A stretch of DNA of 64,000 bases from Neelides folsomi. Lineage: Eukaryota; Arthropoda; Collembola; Neelipleona; Neelidae. A program made the position numbers and the translations under genes. The stretch is taken from contig JAQGBZ010000096.1 of the NCBI GenBank assembly GCA_034687125.1, positions 1 to 64,000 on the forward strand, in the 5' to 3' direction. Of the stretch, positions 1 through 10,900 are shown in pieces. Position 1 is the stretch's first letter, and the number at the start of each line of letters is the position of its first letter. The notes under the pieces were generated by a model. The model saw only the letters and a list, made by a program, of their open reading frames with translations, made no database searches and was not told the DNA's origin.

Positions 1-120
1 AGTGGCTCAGGAGGATCTGGTGGAAGTGGCTCAGGAGGATCTGGTGGAAGTGGCTCAGGAGGATCTGGTGGAAGTGGCTCAGGAGGATCTGGTGGAAGTG
101 GATCAGGAGGATCCGGAGGT
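1..120 (+). repeat. 24-bp coding tandem repeat
   Basis: Four identical 24-bp copies (1-24, 25-48, 49-72, 73-96) and a fifth diverged copy (97-120) each encode SGSGGSGG. The array continues beyond the left edge. Downstream (121-450) the unit decays into irregular Ser/Gly codons, which suggests recent expansion at the left side and older copies to the right. Confidence 0.95.
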
Positions 121-810
121 TCTGGATCTGGTGGGTCTGGTTCTGGGGGTTCCAGTGGAGGATCTGGTTCTGGTTCAAGCGGTGGCGATGGTGGTAGCAG
201 TGGCAGTGGGGCTGGGTCAGGGAGTGGATCTGGATCTGGTTCTGGAGCAGGTAGCGGAGATGATGGCAGCAGTAGTAGCGGGACTGCGGCAGGTAGCGGA
301 AGTGGAGCTGCCGGTAGTTCAAGTGACGGTTCAGGAGCATCTGGGTCAGGAAGTGGGTCTGCAGGAGGGTCAGGATCTGGAGCAGGGTCAGGAACTGGAG
401 ATGGAGCGTCAGCCAGCGGGTCAGGGAGTGGAAGTGGAGATGCTTCAGGAGCAGCAGCAGCATCTTGTCCAATAGTTCAATGTGCTCCTTGTGTTTGCAA
501 TTGTGCTAATCAACCTTCAAGCACTTCATTTATTCCTCCACCACGACCTAATCATGGAACTTGGAGCGAAGTAGGTCAATTCCCATATGCTGAACCAATC
601 CCTTCATTGCCGTATTTCCCATTCCTTCCCAAAGAGAAACCAGCCAAGGGATCGAATTTGAAATATACAGATACATTCAATTCCGAAGCTGGCTATTATG
701 CTTCACTTCCTGGGTCAATCAGGGGTCATGTAGGAGTTATTTACTATAATTCTTGTGACAAAAATGCTTATAATCAACATGCTGTTATGAACTATTGTGA
801 AATAAATTAA
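1..810 (+). CDS. 3' end of a Ser/Gly-repeat protein with a Cys-containing C-terminus (partial)
   Basis: The open frame runs from base 1 to a TAA at 808-810 and enters from outside the window, so only the last 269 residues are visible. Residues 1-150 are almost only Ser and Gly with some Ala, Asp and Thr, built on an SGSGGSGG unit. A unique tail follows with a Cys cluster (CPIVQCAPCVCNC), a Pro/aromatic stretch and two more Cys near the end. The frame is chosen because it alone joins the repeat to the tail; the other open frame through the repeat (2-475) is a shadow. Ser/Gly repeats with a cysteine tail occur in secreted structural proteins such as silks, glues and mucin-like matrix proteins, but I cannot assign a family. 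No intron is seen in the visible part. A possible AATAAA lies at 882-887. Confidence 0.7.
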   Translation, partial: SGSGGSGGSGSGGSGGSGSGGSGGSGSGGSGGSGSGGSGGSGSGGSGSGGSSGGSGSGSSGGDGGSSGSGAGSGSGSGSGSGAGSGDDGSSSSGTAAGSGSGAAGSSSDGSGASGSGSGSAGGSGSGAGSGTGDGASASGSGSGSGDASGAAAASCPIVQCAPCVCNCANQPSSTSFIPPPRPNHGTWSEVGQFPYAEPIPSLPYFPFLPKEKPAKGSNLKYTDTFNSEAGYYASLPGSIRGHVGVIYYNSCDKNAYNQHAVMNYCEIN

Positions 811-1356
811 ATTAATTAAAAATATAAATTAAACTCTACTTTAATAATTTCGACTGATGTTAAAATAAGAAATTCTATTATAATAAATCCTTATTTATTT
901 CAATGTTTTATTGTGCTTGTGCTTGTGCTGTAAGAATAATTAACGATAAGTAAATATTTTATTTATTATTTATTTAAGTAATTTTCTATACTGATATATC
1001 TAAAAATTGAACGTTTGGGGTATATTATAACATTGAATAAAAAGCATATTACTATTTCACGTATAAAATTATTTAAACCCAAGTTGAGCGAACTATCTGA
1101 AACAACTTCATTTATTTTAAATAATTTTAATCTTTAATTATTAATTAACTTTTCTATTACGACTAATAATTTAATTTAGTATTTGTTCTTTATTAATTTT
1201 AATTGGTTTAACTCAAAGATTGAAAAATGTTTCAATGAATTTTAAAAGAAAGATTAACCACATAATAAATACAAAAACATCTACCAAAGTTCATTGAGAC
1301 AGTTTTAAAATTATTCCTTAATAAGTCTTTTCATTTGACTTTGTGCTTTGTGCAAA
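811..1356. other. AT-rich intergenic stretch
   Basis: This holds the 3' untranslated region of the Ser/Gly gene (AATAAA at 882-887 and further copies near 1036) and presumably the HUS1 promoter. No TATA box or other clear element is recognised. Confidence 0.5.
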
Positions 1357-2837
1357 ATGAGATTCAAAGGAAGAATCACCGACCTTCATTACATTCATCA
1401 ATTTGCCCGTAATATATCACAAATAACATTAAAAATATTGACAATTTTTCAATAAATACTCATTTATTTTTTAGATCTACTTTATAGTCTTTCAAGATGT
1501 TCCAAAAGATTTACTCTTCGAACAACGGCTGACAAGATCATCTTTGTTTTAAGCGAGAAAACTGTGGAAGATGATTGTCCGATGGCTTGGTGTACTGTCC
1601 CGAAGGACCCCGTTTTTTCTGAATATCTCATGGAAGGAATCACTCCCCAATTTAATGAAATTTTTCTTGATTTTGCATCAGGTGGTTTAATTGAATAATC
1701 AAGATATTAAATATTATTTGTATTTATATTTTTGCATAAGTATTTATACATTAATATTGAATTAACAATTTTGATATTCCAATAGACGTTATTGCAAGCT
1801 GTTTGAGCAACTTAAGGACTTGTCGAGATGTAATCGAATTGAAAATTAAACTGACGAAAAAACACGTTCCTTGCCTTACATTCGAAATTGAATCTGTAAG
1901 TGAAACATTTTACTTGCGCAATTTTTTAATGAATTTTTAAAAATATACTTTTTATACCACTATTATGTATTAACATTCTTTTCCCTCAAATCTAGAAAAC
2001 CCTTAATTCAAATTCCACTGTTGTTCACGATATTCCTGTCAAGCTAATTCCAAGAAAGGATTGGGGAGATTACCAAGAACCAAATGTCCCATCATTTGAA
2101 GTAAAAAAAATTTAAATTGAATTTCAACTATTGAATTCTAAAAATTGAATTCTAACTTATTATAAAAATATTAAGTAAAATTGACCAAGACATTTTTTTG
2201 TTTCTTTTTAGATGAGCTTAATTCTCCCAGAGCTTAAAGATTTGCGTTTGGCATTGGATCGACTTAAAACTGTGGACAAACGGATTTGTATAACTGGATC
2301 AAATCTTGGAACTCTCATTTTATCCGCAAATTCATTGTCAGTCAAATCAACTGCAAAATTCACAAATCTCAAACGGGGTGACAAAGATCCAGACGGTAAG
2401 AAATAAGCTAATGAATTTACATCTAACTATAATTTATAAATAATTTATAAACAAGAGGTATGAATGTTTGCTTAATTAACATGTTTAAATGTTCATTATA
2501 CTCTTTTTATGTAAAGAATTGGATGCAAGCGCTTTGGTGGACCTTGATGTTCAAAACACTGGATACTTTGGAGTTGAAGTTGGAATTAAACAAGTAGCGA
2601 ATCTTGTCCCAACCGAATCATTCAAACCGTCTATTAGCATCATAAGTATGACCCATTCTAACTCTATTGTTAAATTAATTTTTACTTATTTATTACTTGA
2701 AATCATATTTGAAACAAACATAAAGCTTTTTTTACATTTCAGGTATTTCTCAGCATAAACTCCTTCATTTATGCTACCAGTACGAGGACATCAACATCCA
2801 ATATATCATCCCAGGTCGGAGCTCTGAACTTATCTGA
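1357..2837 (+). CDS. HUS1: HUS1 checkpoint clamp subunit (9-1-1 complex)
   Basis: Seven exons: 1357-1408, 1475-1681, 1786-1895, 1996-2100, 2212-2395, 2517-2645, 2743-2837. All introns are GT-AG and phases match, giving 293 aa (human about 280). HUS1 is the PCNA-like subunit that with RAD9 and RAD1 forms the ring loaded at DNA damage to activate ATR signalling. Conserved landmarks are the N-terminal MRFKGRITD, MEGITPQFNEIFLDF, LKIKLTKKHVPCLTFEIE, the linker VVHDIPVKLIPRKDW and the C-terminal LLHLCYQYEDINIQYIIPG, which follow the family from end to end. The ATG at 1357 is chosen because it gives the conserved M-[KR]-F start. The gene lies 607 bp upstream of ALKBH1, another DNA-repair-related gene, on the same strand. 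No missing segment is apparent. Confidence 0.93.
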
Positions 2838-3444
2838 AACTTTTTATTGTTTCAAACATCGCAACAAACCTGTGATTTTAATTGCCTTGTATCTATTCTA
2901 ATTTTAATATGACATTTTAAGAAACTTAAAAATCAGATAACATTTTAAAAAAGAATTCATTTTAAAACTTTTTAATTAATTTTTATCTAGGTACTAAAAA
3001 TGCTATCAATGCTTTATCATTTACTCCAGAAGTTAATTTTAAAATATTACCATCAATAGCCTTTTAATTTATCCTCACTTTTTTTTAATTTTCATGACCA
3101 ATAACCATGAAATATTATCTATACCTTTATTGATAGGTGTACTAATTATAATTACATTAATATCTAAGTGCGAACCACATTTTATCCACATTATACAAAT
3201 ATATTATGTATTCTATTTTATATTAACAATAAGTTAAGTACTGTACTTTGTATTACTAAATTTGTAATAAATATGTTAGATATTATTTAGGCAATAATTT
3301 AATTCTTTTGATGTTAATATTGATTGTGAATAAAAATAAAAATATACTAATTTCTCAACTTACAGCTAAAAGGAATACCGTAAGCTAAAAGTTGTATCTC
3401 TTGTCCGCTAGTGTTAAATTCCGTATAATGTACAAATTGAGATA
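2838..3444. other. HUS1-ALKBH1 spacer
   Basis: Very AT-rich sequence with possible poly(A) signals (near 3267 and 3331). A five-codon upstream ORF (3428-3445) ends on the ALKBH1 start codon. Nothing else is recognised. Confidence 0.5.
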
Positions 3445-4870
3445 ATGACCGAAACTGAAGATTTGTTCAAAGAAACTTTTAAAAAATATCGAAAAACTGT
3501 CGATTCTCATATTTTTGACATAGAGAATAATTGTTCAATTAATGGAGTTAATGTTAATAAAATCGAAATTGAAAGCAAATGTCACTCCACTCCATTTGGT
3601 CTCATTTCTCCTCAAAAATGGATTGTTTACAAATTCGACTTTCCATCCGGTACACATTTTTATTTATTACTTTAATTTTAAAAATAATCATCATTAATGA
3701 AAAGAATTGAAGCCAGAAATTTTTTTTAACAATTCTAGGCTTAATTTTTATAAAAAATCCATTTACACCTGAAGGACAACGATATTGGATTTCTCAGTGT
3801 CTCACAGAATATCCCTCACCTCCTCATATCACAAACATTCTTAATTTGAACACCAAATTAAAAAAGCCAACTGATACTAAAATTGATATTTGTAATGAAG
3901 ACAATGAAAAAATTTATGAAAACGATAAATTCTTCAGGAAACTTCGATGGATCACTTTCGGTAGTTAAACATTTTCTTATAAAAATAACACTACTCAAGA
4001 TTAACTTTCTTCAATTTTGTTTTTAGGCTATCATCATAATTGGGATACAAAGGTAATACATTTTATTAAAGAAAATTACAATTTATTAATGATTCAATAA
4101 ATTAACAAAAATTTAATTAATGATTCGTTTTATTTTAATCATAATCTATCATTTGACACAGGTCTACGAGGAAAGTAGCAAATGTGATTTTCCTCTTGAT
4201 CTCAAAGGTTTGACAAAACATATGGCAAATGTTCTTGGATTTGAAGATTTTGCTGCTGAAGCTGCAATCGTTAATTATTATCATCTTGATTCGACCCTTT
4301 CCGGTCATGTGGATAAGTCAGAAGAAAATAAAGAAGCTCCTTTATTTTCAATAAGGTGATTTATTTCTTAATTGTATATTAAACTAAAACATTTAAAAAA
4401 CATTTTTTATCACATTATATTATTTTTTAATACTTTACTCGGATCTGTTTAATTACCATTATCATCAATGATTCATTATTTACAGTTTCGGCCAAACAGC
4501 GATATTTTTAATCGGAGGATCCGAAAAATCCACAAAACCTTTGAGTCTGTACCTTCGAAGCGGTGATGTTGTAATAATGGCAGGAAGGAGCCGAGCATCT
4601 TATCACGCTGTTCCCCGAATAATTAAAACTAACGAAGAACCCTGGAATGATCTTCCATCTTCAATCCGTTGTAAAAAAGCTAAAAGAGAAGAAACTCTCG
4701 ATTGTGATTGTAAGGATTCTCCCATCAATTTTAATTCTAATGTATTTCAACAAGTGATTTCTAAATGGTCCTCATTCTCTCAACACTATATAAGCGAGTC
4801 ACGAATTAATTTAAATGTGCGACAAGTTCTTTTACCTGGAACATCTAAACTACAAAAACAAAATGATTAA
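3445..4870 (+). CDS. ALKBH1: ALKBH1-type Fe(II)/2-oxoglutarate dioxygenase
   Basis: Five exons: 3445-3649, 3739-3960, 4027-4052, 4162-4355, 4486-4870, giving 343 aa (human 389). AlkB homologue 1 is an Fe(II)/2-oxoglutarate demethylase reported to act on tRNA and other nucleic acid substrates in nucleus and mitochondria. The catalytic set is intact: the HxD pair H200/D202 in LSGHVDKSE, the distal iron ligand H256 in SYHAVPRI, and the 2-oxoglutarate arginines R322 and R328 in RINLNVRQV with the family's six-residue spacing. The substrate-side motif NYYHLDSTL is also present. Exon 3 is a 26-bp micro-exon supported by phase (G|YHHNWDTK|V). Start ATG 3445 is the first in-frame ATG and overlaps the stop of a short upstream ORF. 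I see no clear mitochondrial presequence. Possible AATAAA at 5037-5042. Confidence 0.93.
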
Positions 4871-7800
4871 AAACATTCAAATATTGTATTTACACACGCG
4901 AATTTTCATTTCTATCCATTTAGAAGGAAGGAGTTTATAAATAGTAAAGTTAATTTAATAATGATGGATGAATGTGTTCATTGACTTTTAAGTTCAATTT
5001 TAAGGAAACTTGGATCATAAATCTCATTTTTTCCTCAATAAATTCCAAGTTGATTAAATAAAAGTGAAATTTGAGTTTTTATATTTTTTGGCATCGTTCC
5101 TCAAATTGAACGTCCTTTCAGCGTCATATGATTATAAATTGTGTTTAAAGTCTCAAACGCCTTCATCTCGCCCTTCAATTCATTTTGAGTGAGAAATGTA
5201 AACAGTCACTTTGTTTGTCGGCACCTCAACCCTCAACATCTTTTCATACTCGCAATTCTTCCCATGAATCACTTTGGAATTTAAAAACAAAGAGAATCAA
5301 CAGAAGGCCACGAGAGGAATCTCAACAGACATCAATAAACGACCATTTTCCTCCCCATGCAAAAACTCACATTAAAGAGAGATCAAATTTCTTGTTCGGG
5401 TTGTTAAAAAGGGCCAAAGTGGCCGTGTGGTTGTCTTCTGCTCTGTTGACTGTCTCTCAAGGTCTTCCCTACATTAGGAAATCTTCCAAATGATTCCTAT
5501 TCATAGAGGTATATAAAATTAAGTGTTTGATCGATCCACTCCCACGTAACTTTTTTTTATTACCAAATCATTTACCATTTGCCATTTAATATTGGCCAAG
5601 CTCATTTCCGCATTTATTTACAAATATTTTATAAATACTTGATATTTATATATATGAAAGGGAAGTGCTCAATAAACTCTTTTTCAATTTCATTCGACTA
5701 TGTAACATTCGTATTTATACAAGATGTAAAATATGGTCTTGTAAAGATTGATTTTACTGATTTACTCCAAACCCTCTATCAAATTAATGTGAAGGGTAAA
5801 TGCGTATATAATTAGCCAGATAAGCTAAAAGTGGATTGTTTAAACAACCATTTGAGTGTGACCCTTTTATCAATCTTTCATCTATTGGAATATATTCGAG
5901 GAAAAGATAAAAAGTGATGAACGTGGATATTAAAATCGAGAAAGGTCAAAGTCGATCCAAGACTTTGAATGTATGTAAATGTAATAAAAACACTTAAACC
6001 TTCCCACTCCTTTTTATCATAAAGCAAAGAAATACATCACATTCAAATTTTCATTTCGATCTAATTGATTCATTCATTCATTAAAGTTTATGAGTTATGA
6101 ATAATAAAGTCTATTTTGTATTTATTTAACTAATATAAAATGGTAATGGTTTTCATTCGAACTCATAAAATTCTTATATTTACTCTACATAAATAGTACA
6201 ACTACTGCGTTGTTACAAAGTTACAATATTACATATTACATACATTTATGTACGTATTACCTACATTACAATTAGCTGATTATTCTCATTACTCTCTCTT
6301 AATGAGGAAAGGATCTTAATACTGTTAAGTAATTTAAGTCTACCATAGTACCTGTTTAATTAAATTCACAAAAAGTAAACAGCATATTAAATCTTTCGTT
6401 CCAATGGGAATGGGAGCAATAATGAATATCAACTAAATGGTTTTTCAGATATGGACATTATATCCATTTGTACATTTATCCATCCCACTATAACATAGCT
6501 TGAACTCATTTCTCATTTCTGATAAAGGAAGTTTGCGAGTGCGGAGAAAGAGCATGGCGTGTTGTAAAGAAAAGAAGTAAAAAAATGGATTTTCCCCAAT
6601 GAAATGATAACACCACATTCATTTGGCTAAGTGCGAGCTTCTCTCTGAACTTTAACATCAACTTATATGAGCACAATGGGGGATCGTGGGCGAAATCGGG
6701 CGAGACAAATATGTTAGAGAGAAAAATGTTGAAATTGATAAGTCCCTGTTGGTAAAACAGGGATATTGACATTTAGTAAAACATTCTCCATTGGAACACA
6801 AGAACATGAGAGCACGTAAATAACAAATTTTGCGTCCTATGACGAAGCCAAAGTCCAAACACACGGAAATACATAAATACCTACAAATACATACAAGTTC
6901 TTAATGTTTGTATATTACTTGTAAAAGCATTAAGAATTTAATTGACTCTGGCATACCTTCACTTATTTATGTACTATTATAGTAAATCAAGATTACGAGT
7001 AAAAGAATGTTTATTTAGTTCATACTTATTAAAGACATTAAATTATGAATCGATTTCTTCCATAACCCAATGATAATGATTCATTCACCATATCAAGTTA
7101 GACTTATTATGCCAAAGGTATTTTCACCTCACCTTTCCCACCTGACTAATGAAAATTGACGATCCTTTCGACTTTCCCTTCACACTCGTCCATTAAAGAA
7201 GCGCCGATGAGGAAACACATTAAGAGTTGAGCATGGAAAACTCATCGATTATATTTATCCATACTTATAAAACTAATCTACTGTTATAAATATATAATGT
7301 ACCTGGTATATGTTTTATAGTAAGAATGTTAAATGAATCATTTACCCAAACATTGTAAATTGCGAATTAGTCATTTTAAAAACATTTCTCCATTATGGAT
7401 CGATAGAAGTAAAAGTAGGTACACAGACTATATAAGTAGCAATGTTAATGTTAATAATGGATGATGAGTTTTACAAGTGCGTTGAATTCTTTAAATATTG
7501 AACTGAATGAGTGGACGTAACATTTTAATAATATATTTTCCATGGTGGAGGAGTTGGGCGATGGGAAGGGTGGAACGGCGCTCTTGTGACCCGAAAGGAG
7601 TTGACGCGTTGTTCTTCCCATTCCTCTTCTCTTCCTCCGACAGTCAGCATCCCCTTCAGAAAGAGTGAAGACACAAAAGGGTGAAGTAACGACATGGTAC
7701 ATTGAATCCAACTAGTTTAACCTACTTGATAATTTAATCAACTTGAAATGGATTAGAGTGAGTTAAATAATGGCGGTTTATTCTTAGACCGAGTGTTTGA

Positions 7801-7919
7801 CAGACGTTGGGTTGTGTTTTTGGCAAGAGACTCAAGGTAGAGTGAGAAGAATGTGGGTGACATAGCCAGACCATTGCGTGAGGACATCAAGTAGAGCATT
7901 GGGTAACGAGTCGTTGAGG
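4871..7919. other. Noncoding stretch: ALKBH1 3' end and PLD3 upstream region
   Basis: Apart from poly(A) signals for ALKBH1 (5037, 5057) no exon is supported here. Open frames at 5185-5493 (+), 6506-6864 (-) and 7451-7711 (-) lack an ATG start or any recognised motif. The GC-richer patch at about 7550-7700 just upstream of the PLD3 first exon is the best promoter or leader candidate, but no TATA box is seen. Confidence 0.4.
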
Positions 7920-10900
7920 ATGCCCATGTTCTCGCTCGATTTCGGCTATCGAAAGTCGACGGACTCGTCGGGGAACAAGTCCTCTTTCTCGAGGTCTTCC
8001 TCCGATGAGACGTTGAGGGGATCACTTAAGAGGGAATTCGGCCAACCTTATTACAAGGTAAGAAAATTCACTAAAACTTATTTTTATATAAAATTGTCAT
8101 TGTTTGTACCACATTGTCATCTTTTTAATCCAAAAATTCATCCAAAAATTGTCATCTTTTTAACATTATTTAACATTTAAAAGTACCGTATATCAAGTTA
8201 AATAAGTATAAAGCAAAATGGCCAACTACTCTATAAGATTAAACTTTAGAGTAAATGATTAATTACATTGAAAATAAAGGAAATATAGAAATGTAAGTAA
8301 TTAGCAGTAGATCCATTAGTGGTAGTTTAAGGCTGGAGTTGTCGCTTAATTTTCGCATATTATGCATAAAGACTTTGATAAGGTCAAATAATTATTTAAT
8401 ATTTCTTTAAACTGTAACCCGACTCTGTATACTCTATAAATGAATATAGATAAGCGATTTCGGACATGTGCAATCAAGAGCTTCATGTATACATTAGTTT
8501 AAATGAATTGTTGCGGATTTAATATAAAAGCTTTCTCGTATAGTCCAGACAAATGCAAATTGGTGTATTGTTTCAGTATAAAATAATTCATTTGAATCAT
8601 TTGTATCTGTAATCCGATTTTGCAGCTAAAGTTTAAACAATGACGCAGAATTGCAGACTATAGATTTTAAAACTCTGTCCATTAAAAGCTTTAAAGGAAG
8701 ATTGGAGTATTTAAGTGATAATGAAAAAATAATCCTCAACTCAATGTCAGCAGTAATTGAATCTGATAAAATAAGTTAGAAATGAAATTGGCGTTTTTCT
8801 GATTGACATTCAAAATTGCTTATGGAGTTAAATTAATTAAAATGCTTATGAGAGATTGCTTATTAAGCATTAGCTGGAGGAAGCCATTGGGTTAAAAGTT
8901 TAAGCATGGGAAAGATAGGGGAAAACAGTTGGTTGAACTCGACATCTTCAAAGTCCTAATAGACAAAAGTGGAAACATCCTTCGCGCCATCACTCTTTAC
9001 ATTCCTCCTTGTTTTCACCTTTTTCTTCTTTTTATTTTATTATTGTTTGGTTTTAACGATTATTTAATATTTAAACCATTTATAGGATAAGAGAGTTTAG
9101 GTTGGATTTTAGGCTAATTCATATTTCAATCTTTTATCCAAATCCCTTGAAGGTTGAAGTCCCGTGATAAATCTAATCGCCGTTTGACATAAGGTGAATT
9201 TTACCAAAAATGATTTCATAAAATATTAAAAGATCTACTTCAATCCAAAATGTTCAATGATTCAATTGGATTCTACTACAGAAATATTTATTAATATTAC
9301 ATATATGTATGTACCTGTACATTATGTCTGTGTCTGTGTATTAAGTACAAGTATATTAAGTTCTGTACCTATACTTAAAAACCAAAACGCATTTTGGATA
9401 TATTTGAATCGAGAATTGAAAATTCATATTTGTTCTATTATAAGAATTTTTGTAATTTCCTCGAGGAAATTGCTCACATTCATATTTGATCATTTAAGTG
9501 AGTGATGTCTTGTCAAAATTACCCAATTTTATTATTTATGAGGAAATTCCAATTTGAATATTGCAATTTTTCATTCGCTCTTTTCTCTCGTTCTTTCCAC
9601 ATTGTTTTCCTCTGCCCGGTTCCTCTTATTTATTCTCCAGCTTCCCTTGTAGGCAATCTTAATTTTATAATAAAAGTCCATTTTATAAAGGTTTGCTCTC
9701 AAATTATAAAATAATAATGTATTTTGGCCTATTTTATAATCATTTTTTTCTTCCAATTCCAAGATCAATACTAATGCCAAACCCTCGTTTTTAATTTGAA
9801 CAAAGGGGATACTTGCGAAGTGTTTATGAATTTATGAATTTAATAACAAATTGTTAAGTGAGTTAAGACATAGGATATTATGTTAACGGGTTAAACGAAC
9901 AACTAACAAAACAAATTAATCAGTTGAACAAATATTCCGGTTTTAATTTGTTAATAAATTAACTAATTTGTTAATTAGCTTAGTGTGTGTTTATTAAGCG
10001 GTTGCTAAATGAGGTTTTTACTTTCAGACGGCAGTAGAAGCGAAAGGAGAATTGGATTTCGGAGAATTGGAATTGGAGCTCTTTGACTCGAGATACATGG
10101 TTCGGGGACATAAGGAGCCCAAGTGGCGCGGGTATAAGTATAAACTAAAACTCATTAAATATCAGTTTCATTACATAGCTCACATTAATTAATTTAATGA
10201 TCATTTAGTTGCAATACTCATCGTGTTAGATTCCTTTTTAGTAATGGCAATTTGTAATTTTGTGATTCAAGGTGGTGTAAACCGTCATGCATTCCGATCT
10301 CAATCATCCTAGTACTCATCGCACTCGTCGTTATTCTCTCACTCCTGGATCAGAAGTGGGAAGATGAGCGAAGAGAAGAACAAGCCAAGTTGATCCAAGA
10401 ATGGGCAAAATGCCGCACAACTTGCAAGTAAGATTTAAATTAAGATTTAAATTAAGTTTAAATATAAATTTTAAATTAATGGCTTAAAATTCATATATTT
10501 ATTAAACTTTTCTGATTAATATTAATTAGCTATTTAAAAATATTTCAACCCATTGAATAATAATGGGGAAAGTTTTGAAAGAATTTTAATTGGGAATTAA
10601 TCATTTAAAAGGATGAGCATCGTGGAGAGTCTCCCAGAAGGGATTTATTTCAATGGGACGATAAAGAATCCATCAACGTACGACGCTTGGCTCAACTTGC
10701 TCGAATTGGCCGAGAATGAAATTGACATTGGGGCTTACTATTGGACGCTTCAAGATTCGCACGAAACTGCTGATCAGGTAAAACGGCTTATTTATCTTTA
10801 TTCATCTCTCTCCTTTTATTTCGCAATAAATTTTTCATAAAAATGTAAACGATCCCAATATTCCTCTACTTTTATTCCCAATCATAAAAAGGGAATAAAT

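Noticed and set aside
2-475. 157-aa open frame rich in Val, Glu and Leu across the repeat
   Set aside because: Shadow frame of the Ser/Gly repeat. It starts with GTG, ends inside the gene, and does not join the unique tail.
5185-5493. 102-aa plus-strand open frame
   Set aside because: It has no ATG start (TTG), no recognised motif and no splice partner; it lies in AT-rich intergenic DNA.
6315-6336. TAATACTGTTAAGTAA, close to the miR-8/200 mature sequence
   Set aside because: The mature miR-8 sequence is almost invariant in animals, and no complementary arm with the usual star sequence lies upstream. Taken as chance.
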